DNA from: Lactifluus volemus | Taxonomy: Eukaryota; Basidiomycota; Agaricomycetes; Russulales; Russulaceae | Assembly (NCBI GenBank): GCA_022376515.1 | Contig: WTXI01000009.1 | Coordinates: 434,001 to 498,000, forward strand | Length of the DNA: 64,000 nt | Reading direction: 5' to 3' | Shown here: positions 47,440 to 60,289 of the stretch, piece by piece | Position numbering within the stretch: position 1 is the first letter of the stretch | Layout: every line of letters begins with the position of its first letter | The notes under the pieces: model-generated | Seen by the model: the letters and a program-made list of their open reading frames with translations, nothing else | The model's database searches: none | What the model was told of the DNA's origin: nothing | Position numbers and translations under genes: made by a program

Positions 47440-47930
47440 TGATTGCCATGAATAGGCGATGACCGACAGTAAGGGGCAGGTTCGGATGCAGTACCGCCAC
47501 TGGCACGTAATCGCAATTCCTACGATGGTCGTCATAACCTAGGCTTTTCATTCAGCCCTGGTTCTTTTGGCTCATTCATTTATTGGAAATAGGGCCCCGT
47601 GGCTGAGCTGATCCTCGCCACCGAACGACACAATGTCCGCCCGAAACACTGGTACCGTACATGGCGATCGAAATCGTGGTGAGTGATGGGACATAAACAT
47701 GTCCCCCTTGGCAACCGCCTTGTTTTCTGAATACTGGCTCCTTCCCCATGATTTTGTCCATGGAATTCTCAAGCCGAGCTCGACGGAGTCTCTGCAGGCC
47801 CCATGGCGCGTACCGCTGCTTATTCTGCCACTTGAACTTGGTGCCCTTTGGGAACCACGCTTGCGCGCCTCTGCTTTGTCATCGATTTTTCTGAGGTTTT
47901 GCATTGAAGTAAAAGTTCAGTCCAATCAGT
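47440..47930. pseudogene. Scrambled intradiol dioxygenase relic (right arm)
   Basis: On the plus strand 47595-47650 reads like exon 7 of the dioxygenase (AELILATERHNVRP); from 47700 to 47900 the same gene's last exon reads on the minus strand. This mirrors the internal inversion in the left arm at 29040-29300. It is not functional. Confidence 0.65.
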
Positions 47931-48179
47931 AGTGGAAGTTCCTCCCTCCAAATGCATTAAAGTCACTATAATCTACGGGAAAAGACAAAGACCTCATCAT
48001 CGAATAGTGGTCACAAACTCAAGTTTGCACATGGACAACGCACAAATGGACATTGAGCGCCGGCCACACATGACGTGCCTAGAACCGGCGCAAATACAGG
48101 CTCTTCGTTGCTTGTCTTTGTTGGGCTTACTGGGTTGTTGCGTGGCCTTCTCCATAGAGGAGAGATCGGCAAAACCTGC

Positions 48180-48660
48180 CGCGGCGGGGTCTCTCAGCGT
48201 TTTCTTCTTTCGCCACCCGTTGATCCCTCTCCAAATCTTGACGACGAGTTAGTCACCTCTTCGTCTCTATGGTCCATCTCTCAGACAGCTGCCTGTGCCT
48301 GTTGTGCCATGGCTTTGACGACGGCTCGAATGAGCGCCACCCGCTTCGGATTGTGACACTTGCGACCCCGATTTAGAATCCCATCACATCAATCGCCACC
48401 CTTCTCCACATGGAAACTGATCGTCCGCCACCCGCCTGAGGGTGGAAGAGCCCGGAGCAGCAGCAGCAGCAACAGCGACAGAATCTTATGCATTCGCCTT
48501 CGAGTACGGGCTCAGTGCGCGCAAAGGTTGTCTCAGCTCCATCTCTCGGCTCCATCGCTGCCTTGGACGGGTTAGCACCTGCGATTGATTACTGGGTACG
48601 GCCTATTGGCCGAGTGCACGGCGAGGGATCGACAGGCCCTTGATTGCGGGTTCACAGGCC
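48180..48660 (-). pseudogene. Relic of Sec2 gene 3' coding region (right arm)
   Basis: The reverse complement matches both the left-arm relic at 28374-28830 and the Sec2 coding end near 23740-24110 (for example GGCCTGTCGATCCCTCGCCG on the minus strand at about 48630). Frames are broken and the trinucleotide tract is of different length from the left arm. Confidence 0.6.
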
Positions 48661-48962
48661 GACCACCGCTCTTGGAGACATGGTCTGCCTTCCAATCATT
48701 CAAATTTCAAAGCCGGGTTACACATTTGAAAATGTTCCCGCACAGCAATCATTATGTTTTGCGTTCAACATCTGCTGCATAAAAGCCTCCTCCAAGGTCC
48801 TTCTTTCGCTATTCTTCACTTCCCTCTTTCTCTTTACTACCTTCAGAGGACCGGTTCCTCCAATTTTCAATCTTTCCCTTCCTACTTTCTGTCACACTGT
48901 ACCACTGGGCTGGTCCTTCCTAACTTACCTTCGATTCATACTACCCGTTCTCACCTGTCAAG
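48661..48962 (+). promoter_or_regulatory. Promoter region of KR-repeat protein gene copy 2
   Basis: Nearly identical to the inverted 28046-28373. A TATA-like CATAAAAG lies at about 48778-48785, about 180 bp before the ATG, followed by long pyrimidine-rich stretches (CTTCCCTCTTTCTC, CCTTCCTAACTTACC) typical of strongly expressed fungal genes. Confidence 0.5.
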
Positions 48963-50579
48963 ATGTTCTCCAAATCTCTCGTCGTTTCCCTCTTCTTCCT
49001 TGGATTAACCTCCTCCATTAATGCCATTCCTGTCCCCCGGGATGTGGGGAGTGATGCTGTATGTATACCAAGCATTGTTCTACTTATCGACTTCATCCTC
49101 ACTCACTTCTCAGCCTCTCGCCGGCCGCGGCATATTCAGCATCATCTCCGATGGTACCATTTATGTTTTGTTCAGTTCTGCGTACAGGATCATAATGACT
49201 TGATAACTCCAGTTGGTGACGTGGTCGGCTTGATAGACGATGGTTTAAATATTGCTCAGACCCTCGGAGCAGGGCCGTCAAGTCAGAGTACTAGTGGCAC
49301 GAAGCGACAAGGTAAGCCTTGTTCAATTTTGCGTACAGGATTGTGATGACTTAGTAACTCCAAAAGCGGCCGATGTATGTACAGCAAGCACTGTTCTACT
49401 TACGGACCTTATCCTCATTTACTTTACAGGATGGCGGCTCTTTCCCTTTCTTCTACTCAGGTACCGTTTATGCTTTGTTCAGTTCTGCGTACAAGATCAT
49501 AATGACTTGATAACTTCAGGTGGTGACCTGGGCAGTTTAATAAATGTTGAACTAGGGTCGCCAAGTCAGAGTACTAGTAACAAGAACTTGAAGCGATCAC
49601 GTAAGTCCTATTCAGTTCTGCGTACAGGATTGTGATGACTTAGCAACTCCAGTTGGTGTATGTACAGCAAGCGCTGTCCTACTTATCGACCTTACCCCCA
49701 GTTGCTTTACAGGGTCTCAATTTTAAGCAAATTGCCTCCGATGGTACGGTTTATGCTTCGTTCAGTTCTGCATATCGATAATGACCTATCACCCCAGCTG
49801 GTAATGTCCTTGGCATAGTGGGTGATGCTGCATCTCTGGCCAATGCCTTTGGACTCGTGTCAGCTCCGGCGAGTCCGAGTGCGGGTCAGAAGCGAGCATG
49901 TAAGTCCTATTCAATTCTGTGTACAGGATTGTGATGACTTAGCAACTCCAGTTGGTGTACGTACAGCAAGCGCTGTCCTACTTATCGACCTTACCCCCAG
50001 TTGCTTTACAGGGTCTCAATTTTCATAATATCGCCTCCGATGGTACGGTTTATGCTTGGTTCAGTTCTGCGTATCAATAATGACCTATCACCCCAGTTAA
50101 TAATGTCCTTGGCGTGGTGAGTGATGGTATCACCCTGGGCCAGGACTTTGGAATCGTGCCACCTCCGGCGAGTCTGAGTGCGGGTCAGAAGCGAGCATGT
50201 AAGTCCTATTCAGTTCTGTGTACAGGATTGTGATGACTTAGCAACTTCAGTTGGTGTACGTACAGCAAGCGCTGTCCTACTTATCGACCTTACCCCCAGT
50301 TGCTTTACAGGGCCTCAATCTTCATAATATTGCCTCTGATGGTACGGTTTATGCTTCGTTCAGTTCTGCGTATTAATAATGACTTATCACCCCAGTTAAT
50401 AATGTCCTTGGCGTGGTGGCTAGTGGTGTCACTCTGGGCCAGGACTTTGGAATCGTGCCACCTCCTACGCAAGCTACGACGAGTGCGGGTCAGAAGCGAG
50501 AAGGTAATTCTGGTTCAATTCTGCGTGCTACAGGGTCATGATGGCTTAATAATAACTAGGAGAAGCCCTCGAAGGATGA
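48963..50579 (+). CDS. Secreted KR-repeat protein (Kex2-processed type), copy 2
   Basis: Sixteen exons join in frame (834 bp, 277 residues): 48963-49058, 49114-49153, 49213-49311, 49355-49374, 49430-49460, 49520-49600, 49644-49657, 49713-49743, 49798-49899, 49943-49956, 50012-50042, 50097-50198, 50242-50255, 50311-50341, 50396-50503 and 50560-50579. A signal peptide (MFSKSLVVSLFFLGLTSSINA) is followed by units ending SGTKR, NLKR and three times SAGQKR. The later units read TPVGGLNF, IASD, then NVLGVVSDGITLGQDFGIV, PPPASLSAGQKR. KR followed by Ala, Ser, Gln or Glu fits Kex2 cleavage in the Golgi and release of ~45-residue hydrophobic peptides. Known analogues are fungal Kex2-processed repeat proteins such as Ustilago Rep1 repellent, but sequence homology is not claimed. 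Introns fall into three size classes (43, 55, 54-59 bp) repeated per unit. No frame errors are needed. The exact function is unknown. Confidence 0.8.
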
Positions 50580-50749
50580 TCACCCCAATACCAAGAACAG
50601 CCACAAGTGAGAACTTCAGTAAGACAACTCGTCCCGCGAGCTCAAAGTGGGACTGTATTGCTTGCATACGAGTATGTTCTATCATGATTACGACGTCAAG
50701 TGTCTTTTCCTTCCAACCCTGTAGCATAACATAGATTCCTTCGGTACTT

Positions 50750-51200
50750 ATCGTTGTGTCTTATAATATCCTTTGTTTTCGATTCTATGGACAATTCTAT
50801 TTATGAAGGGAAAACCCCGCCATCAACGTGTCCTGCCAGTGCTGTTAAAGTCTGAAGCCTCTAGATCCGGTCTTCGTTATAATAGCGTCATTCGGCTCGC
50901 TGCACTTGTCTTTGACGCTCACGACTCTTTTTTTGATCTTCGAGTCACAGTCGTTTATGGTCCATCTGTTGGGACATTACATACGTTCCCGCTTCTCTTT
51001 TTTCTGAACGCCAACTCCTTCTGGAACTAGAACCTTCAAGGAAACCGATGGCGAAGCAGAGGCGCCCAACAGTGTGTTCCCGAGGCGCATCAAGTTCAAG
51101 TTTTATTGTAATAATAACTCTAGATATCGGGGGCGATAAGCCTGAGGGTTAAGGCGAGATGTCTGATGATAAGGGCGAGGAGCCTGAGGGTCAAGACGAG
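50750..51200 (+). pseudogene. Dioxygenase 5'-flank relic (right arm)
   Basis: Resembles, inverted, 25480-25950. Matching blocks include ATTCTATGGACAATTCTAT (50783), GCCTCTAGATCCGGTCTTCG (50859) and GGGGCGATAAGCCTGAGGGT (51130). The 51120-51240 part is a loose repeat of GATAAGSCTSAGGG-type units. No open frame of interest remains. Confidence 0.5.
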
Positions 51201-51474
51201 AAACTTGATATTGAGGACGATAAGCCTCTCAGTAAGGGCCGGGCACTGGCAGCACGGGCCGTAAGCCGCAACACGGCATGTACAAACGTGGCGCGACGAC
51301 GCGACGAGCCTCATCCCATCCTTTTCCTGCTCACATCGTCAGTCCTCTCTTCGGAGGCTTCTTCATTCCGAAAGGCCTGCATCGAGTCGTCACTGTTCTT
51401 CTATTTTGTAACTCACCGTTTAACATTCTGATCTAACTGAAAAGGTTGTACAATAATACCAAATACATGGTGCG

Positions 51475-51790
51475 TTGGCATCCCATGTTCCTGGTGTTCA
51501 TTTGTTTAGATATCTCAGGGCGATCCTTCACGATCCAGAGATCTACCCAGATCCAGAGGTGTTTAGTCCTGAACGTTTTCTCAATCAAGATGGGAGCCTC
51601 CGAGATGACCCGATGGTTTCGTTGGCATTTGGTGCCGGTAAAAGGATCTGTTCTGGGCGTCACTTTGTGATGCAACGCTCTTTATCGTTGTCTCGTCTGT
51701 GCTGTCCGTATTTGATGTCACGAAGGCGCGGGATGAGAATGGACACGAAATCCCTGTCAACGTTTCACCCGCTGGCATCGTCACGTGAGT
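51475..51790 (+). pseudogene. Cytochrome P450 C-terminal fragment
   Basis: The frame reads HDPEIYPDPEVFSPERFL and LAFGAGKRICSGRHFV, the PERF and heme-loop motifs with the cysteine ligand. A one-base loss near 51671 precedes the residual segment IVVSSVLSVFDVTKARDENG. No N-terminal helix, I-helix or ExxR is found upstream (the right repeat arm begins there). Sequence differs clearly from the tandem P450s at 10-19.5 kb (DQDG-type versus GPDG, FGAGKRIC versus FGWGKRIC), so it derives from a different P450. It is a truncated remnant. Confidence 0.75.
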
Positions 51791-53645
51791 TGGGTCATCT
51801 CCTTTGAAACTGATAGTCCATCTATCTAAAGGCAACCAGAGGAGTTTCAATGTTGTATCAGTTGTGCAATAAAACAAGACGTTTTTACTATTCTGTGATC
51901 GGAGAGAACGCATAGCTCGATACACTCCAGCACTTCATCCCAGCCCGACTAGTCATCTCTCTCGTCATTGAACTTCGCTAAGGTCACGAACTGTGGTTGA
52001 TCCGACCTGAATTCTCCGGTCTCTTTTCCGAAGTTACATTGACCGTCCCGATAGCTGGAAGTGGTGTATTTCCATCTCAGAACCAGGACGGGTATCAATT
52101 TGCCTCGAAAAACCCGCAAAATCATGTCAGAACCATGGCGACTGACGGGGTATATTGTCGTGGCGATGCGAGATACAAATGTCCAGTGCTGACTTCACCA
52201 GGAGCTAGCGGGTTGGCCCGAAAAAGATTGGGTGGGGTGGATTGAACCATTGAAAAGACAGATTACTGACTTCGTTTACTACCTGAACGAAGTAACCCCT
52301 CCCCCTCATCATCGTTGTGGTGATCATCCCCCCAGGTCGACTCGAGGAACCGCAACTTTTTGATGAACATTCAGAGTCGCGAGAGGTCAACCACCAAGGC
52401 GTAAGCCACAGAACGACATGCTAGAATGAATGCCCCTTGGGGTCATTTGGACATGCCATAAGACACGGGAGGCCGAAAAGCTTCATCTGAACAAGACGCA
52501 TATAGTTTTCGCCTCTACAATTTGCATGGGAACCATCACAAGGGGTTCAGAAAGGCATTAAAAGCAGTGAGGAACTGTGACTGGCAAGGGTTTAACGAGA
52601 TGCATAGTAAGCCCGAAACCGAATGACGCAGTAGTCTAGGTGGCTTCGTTGCCCAAGTGGGCATCCATTCAATTTGTCCTACACAACTTGCTCTGACCAA
52701 AATAACCTATCCCTCATGACCTGGCGGAGGAAAAAATATTATATCCTAGTCTGGCAGAGTGGTGAATGATCTGGCGCGCCGACTTTGAAGAAAGATCAAC
52801 TTTTGGTCTCCGATACTTGAAGCATCCGCGGGCCACGAGAGCCTGCCAAGGCCAGGACGAGGGATATCCAAACCGCATCGCGATGGCGCTAGGAATGCGA
52901 GGCCTTGAAGAGAGAGAGCGTGGGCGCGAGCGCGGCGCACGATAACTGAAGATTAGCATCTGGATCAAGGCGCCTCACGTGCCATCGAATTATCAGCTTT
53001 CACACGCATACTGCAGCTTGCTTAGTTTCCCGGTTTCGTCGTTATGCCAACTATCTTCTTGTTTTACATTGTGATTGGTTACAGATGGGCTTTTACTTCG
53101 AATGAACACGCGCAAGGGCAATCGTTTTTTTTTTTTCGCTTCCCTATTATCGCCACGTTTTTCGTTTCGGGGCCTCAATCGCGTCGAGCGATTCAGTCAT
53201 TTGATGGTTTTCCATCTAAGTTTTTAAGTTTTCTCCCAAGGACGACGACCAAGTGCTTGAGCTTGAGCGGTTGCGCCGCCTGCGCCGCACAAAATAAAGG
53301 AAGATTTGTAAGCAAGCTGTTTACATCAACCTCTAGAAAGATGCTACAGAGAAAGCAAAACAAAACAAAGTGGAAAGAAAAAAGTGGAAAAGGTTGAGTG
53401 TGTCATACAAAGGAAACCAAAAAGGCAAAAAAAAAAAAGGTCAAATGAGGAAACACATAACGACGATGCTCACAAAGTGGGTTCACGCCCGTGGGAAAAT
53501 CTTAGAGTCCTGTAATTTTTATGCTAACCCTCCACCTTAGTAATATTGTAAAGGCAAGCGTCTGATCGCATAGGGGGTGAGGGTTAATAGTACTAGGACT
53601 AGGATACTAGGATTCCCTCCCAGCTCTCTACGACCAGCGACGATC
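51791..53645. other. Spacer, no gene recognised
   Basis: Short ORFs only. Homopolymers occur near 53125 (T) and 53431 (A). The final 100 bp should hold the promoter of the secreted protein gene. Confidence 0.4.
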
Positions 53646-54461
53646 ATGTTTCCTCTGAAAATCGCGCTCCGGATCCTTGCCTTGGCGTCCTTCGCCACTT
53701 TTTCTTATGCTTCTTCACACTCGCAGTCAGAGTCACACCAACTACCAATAATGGCAGGAAAAAATCCCAAGGCTCTCATCTCTGACGCAAACATTCTCCT
53801 AGAGCAGGCCCTCCTACCCTTCTGTATGCGCTACTACTATGTAGTACCTTTTCCCACTCAAATTCACCAGAATGCCCACTTTTGCCGTCGTGTAGATTTT
53901 ATTAACCCTACCAATGCGACGGCTGATTCCTTCGTTCCTGTCATCAATCAAGTCGTTGAAATAGTCAATGGTCTCATAAAGGCTCTCCGATCGTCAAGCC
54001 TCGATGGTTGTGATTGCACCCGAGAAGACATCCTTGTCCTCACCGCCACTACATTCAAGGTCCCTTTCCTTTTCCTTTTCGCACTCTCTTCTGCTTGTCT
54101 TACTATCCCATGTGCTAACTTTACTGTAGGTCATCCTCGAACCGCTTGGTATTGCGTTCAGTTCAGATCGCGGCTTATCCCTTCTACTCCCTCTTCTCGT
54201 GTCCGTAATAAATTTATCCTTGATGCAGTCGTTTTTCTTACTTGCCCTGTCTGGTAAACGCAGAACCGTCTCGGCGAACTCATCCACGTCGTCCTTGCTC
54301 TCATCGGCGGGGTCGTTGCAGATCTCGTCTTCCTTCTGATCCGCAATGGTTCTGTAGCGGCCATCCTCGGCCTAAATCTCCACGGTCTTATCGGTTTATT
54401 GGGTCTCAGAGGTGTCATCAATGTATTGGGCCACCTTGGTCATTTTGGCCGACGGTCGTGA
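53646..54461 (+). CDS. Small secreted hydrophobic protein, copy 2
   Basis: Exons 53646-53823, 53896-54059, 54130-54204 and 54264-54461 give 204 residues with no frame break. A signal peptide (MFPLKIALRILALASFATFS) precedes NPKALISDANILLEQALLPF; then FINPTNATADSFVPVINQVV, a CDC motif (LDGCDCTREDILVLTATTFK), VILEPLGIAF, and a C-terminal third dominated by Leu/Val/Gly (LIHVVLALIGGVVADLVFLL and LGLNLHGLIGLLGLRGV). The N-terminal leader, the NPKALI motif, the CxC motif and the hydrophobic end are shared with the gene at 40196-40910. It is most likely a cell-surface or secreted structural protein; there are too few cysteines for a hydrophobin. Function unknown. Confidence 0.72.
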
Positions 54462-54960
54462 TTCTACTTGCGTTTGATGGTTTGAGGACATCCATGTTAA
54501 CACCGTACCAAGTTAGTGCTTGTCTCGTACTATGTGTCATATGGCATTGGTGGGTAGGACAAATTTCAGTTGCAGGTCATCAGCCATTTGGTTACACCCA
54601 TTCTTAGCAGACCCTCCAACCATGCCTAGACCACGGTGACGTCAGCGGTAGGGTTCGATTAGACCTGAGGGTATAATGAGAGATTGGAAATGTTCTAGTG
54701 ATACTTTAAATTGTGTACTTTAGCAGTGATGTGATAACCTAAAACCTTCTCTACTCTACCTCCAATCAAGTCGGTCGACACCCCTTCTCCCAACCAGTGG
54801 TGCGAGTCCGTCCAGGTCCCTGACCGACAAAAAAAACGCAGTAGACAAGGGAGCAGCAGGACCAGAGACTTTTTCTACAATCCCGTCTGTCTAAATTTTT
54901 TTCTTGCGATCTGCCATCATCTACGCAAAAAGTCGTGTTCAACAACTTATGCAAGTTCCT
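54462..54960. other. Convergent spacer
   Basis: Lies between the 3' ends of the secreted protein gene and PMR1. No gene is recognised. Confidence 0.45.
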
Positions 54961-58702
<3,742 letters not shown>

Positions 58703-58990
58703 TGGGTGACAAATTGACTATGGAGAAGGTCTGTCGAGGATAAGATGAGGATCAGGCGTCGTTTTGTTTGCGGAGTGCTCGTGTCCGCGGCCAAGTCTTA
58801 AGCACAGCCACACATATCACTTCCCACGCTCCTCGCCTTGGCTTCTACGCTACCTTTCTGAAAGATATTTCTCAGCATGTGACCTACGGTATATAAACCC
58901 TCGCAGATCCAACGTGTTCGATATCCCTCCTTTTCAACCAAGCCTTTCAACTCGATAACCTTTTGTCCCTTCCATTTCCTGCTTTCTATA
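58703..58990. promoter_or_regulatory. Divergent promoter PMR1 / ISG12-like 1
   Basis: Contains CTCAGCATGTGAC (58871-58883) followed by TATATAAA (58890-58897), about 94 bp before the ISG12-like ATG. The same pair, CTCAGCATGTGAC then TATAAAAG, recurs at 59697-59728 upstream of the second ISG12-like gene. Confidence 0.6.
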
Positions 58991-59400
58991 ATGGGCTGTA
59001 AGTGACGGTGCCACAATAGCGCCCACAGAATATATTGGTGCTTAACGCTGGTCACACCTAGTACTTACCGCCATCGCTATTGGAGTCGCTGGTGCAGGTA
59101 CCAGCGCTGTCCTCGTTCCCATTTGGCCCCAGTAGGACTGGGCCTGGTCGGCTTTGTGCTGCTGGGCCCGTTGCTGGTGAGTTCCCCCAAGTCATGTAGA
59201 ATGATTCCACGAACAAACTGGAATTTATAGGCTCGATCGCCGCCGGTCTGCAAGCTGGCATTGGCAATGTTGCCGCTGGGAGTCTCTTTGCTGGAGCGCA
59301 AAGCGTAGCCATGGGTGGGGCACTCCCTGGAGCTATTACGGCCGTCGGTTCAGCCGTCAGTGGCTTGACAGGCGCCGGTCTCGCTGCCCTACTCATATGA
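58991..59400 (+). CDS. ISG12/IFI6-IFI27-like membrane protein 1
   Basis: The first exon is only seven bases (ATGGGCT, 58991-58997); exon 2 is 59062-59176 and exon 3 59231-59400. The protein reads MGLLTAIAIGVAGAGTSAVL, then APVGLGLVGF, then AGSIAAGLQAGIGNVAAGSL, FAGAQSVAMGGA, ending GAGLAALLI. The small-residue-rich helices with QAGIGNVAAGS are the hallmark of the ISG12/IFI6 family, which is expanded in Agaricomycetes. Single bases seem to be missing near 59122 (TTT) and 59155 (TTT); gene 2, its neighbour, is intact at both sites. The likely location is a mitochondrial or other internal membrane by analogy with animal members; function in fungi is unknown. Confidence 0.75.
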
Positions 59401-59860
59401 GATCTGAGCTGTATCCTTTTACTGCTAGGAACGTTCTCCTTTTACTGCTCTTGTTCTGTTGATAATCAAATTTTGTCTGTAACATGTGGTGCGGTTTTGA
59501 TCTGAGAATAAATACGATTACCCGCGGAGGCAGAGCTCTAACTAAACTGGATGCGCTCGCACATCCGAACAGAACATGGATCAAGTAAGAAATCAAAAGT
59601 AGCCCCTAATCCATGTGATTCATTAGCGCACTCTCGACCTTTTCCGATAAGCACTTCCATAGGGAACTACAATTACTGTATCTGAACACTACGCTTCTCA
59701 GCATGTGACTACTGTAGTGTATAAAAGCCTTGCAGCTGCAACGTTTCGACGCACATCCCCTTCCCTGCCGACTTCCATCAGGCTTTCTTCAACCCCATAC
59801 CCTTTATCTGTCCATCGAATACCCTCCTCTCACTCGGCTTCCGTCCCTTGTTTTTGAACA
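59401..59860. promoter_or_regulatory. Spacer and promoter of ISG12-like gene 2
   Basis: Contains CTCAGCATGTGAC (about 59697-59709) and TATAAAAG (59721-59728), 133 bp before the ATG, matching the upstream gene's arrangement. Pyrimidine-rich sequence follows. No other gene is seen. Confidence 0.55.
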
Positions 59861-60289
59861 ATGCCCTGTAGGTAACGGTGCCACATTGGCGCCCGTTTAG
59901 CCAATCAAAATATTTTTGTGTTAATGCTGGTCTCACTTAGTGTTCACCGCTCTGGCTATCGGCGCCGTTGGTGTGGCTGCGAGCCTTGTCTTTGCACCGA
60001 TTTTGGTCCCTGTCGGTTTGGGCCTGATTGGCTTCAGTGCTATTGGGCCCGTCGCTGGTCAGTTCCCCAAGTCACGTAGAGTAATAGTTCATCTTCTCAT
60101 ACAAACAAACCGGAACTTGTAGGTTCGCTTGCCGCGATCATACAGGCTGGTATCGGCAATGTCATGGCCGGGAGTCTCTTTGCCATAGCTCAAAGCATAG
60201 CCATGGGTGGGGCATTCCCTGCTGCTTTTTCGGCGATCTGTGCAACCTTGACTGGGGGTATAAGTGCCGCTCTCGCCCTGCTCCTCTAA
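59861..60289 (+). CDS. ISG12/IFI6-IFI27-like membrane protein 2
   Basis: Same architecture as the previous gene: a seven-base first exon (ATGCCCT, 59861-59867), exon 2 at 59941-60057 and exon 3 at 60123-60289, all in frame without correction. The protein (about 96 residues) reads MPLFTALAIGAVGVAASLVF, PVGLGLIGFSAIGPVAGSLA, then IIQAGIGNVMAGSLFAIAQS, and ends GGISAALALLL. Three hydrophobic helices with many Gly/Ala are typical of the family. Tandem duplication with gene 1 is clear from exon borders and from promoter and intron similarity. Function unknown. Confidence 0.82.

Larger units (their letters stand above)
47440..51200. repeat. Right arm of the large imperfect inverted repeat
   Basis: This is the reverse-complement counterpart of 25480-29440, with the same order of elements: scrambled dioxygenase relic, Sec2 relic with an AGCAGCAGCAGCAACAGC tract (48458-48475), KR-repeat protein promoter and gene, then dioxygenase 5' relic. 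Similarity to the left arm ends near 47440 (CTGATTGCCATGAATAGG, 47440-47457) and near 51200. Confidence 0.75.

Noticed and set aside
48963..49346. A 127-codon uninterrupted frame covering the start of the KR-repeat gene
   Set aside because: It runs through introns with perfect GT-AG borders and loses the KR units; the spliced model gives one consistent 277-residue protein with repeated units, which the uninterrupted frame does not.
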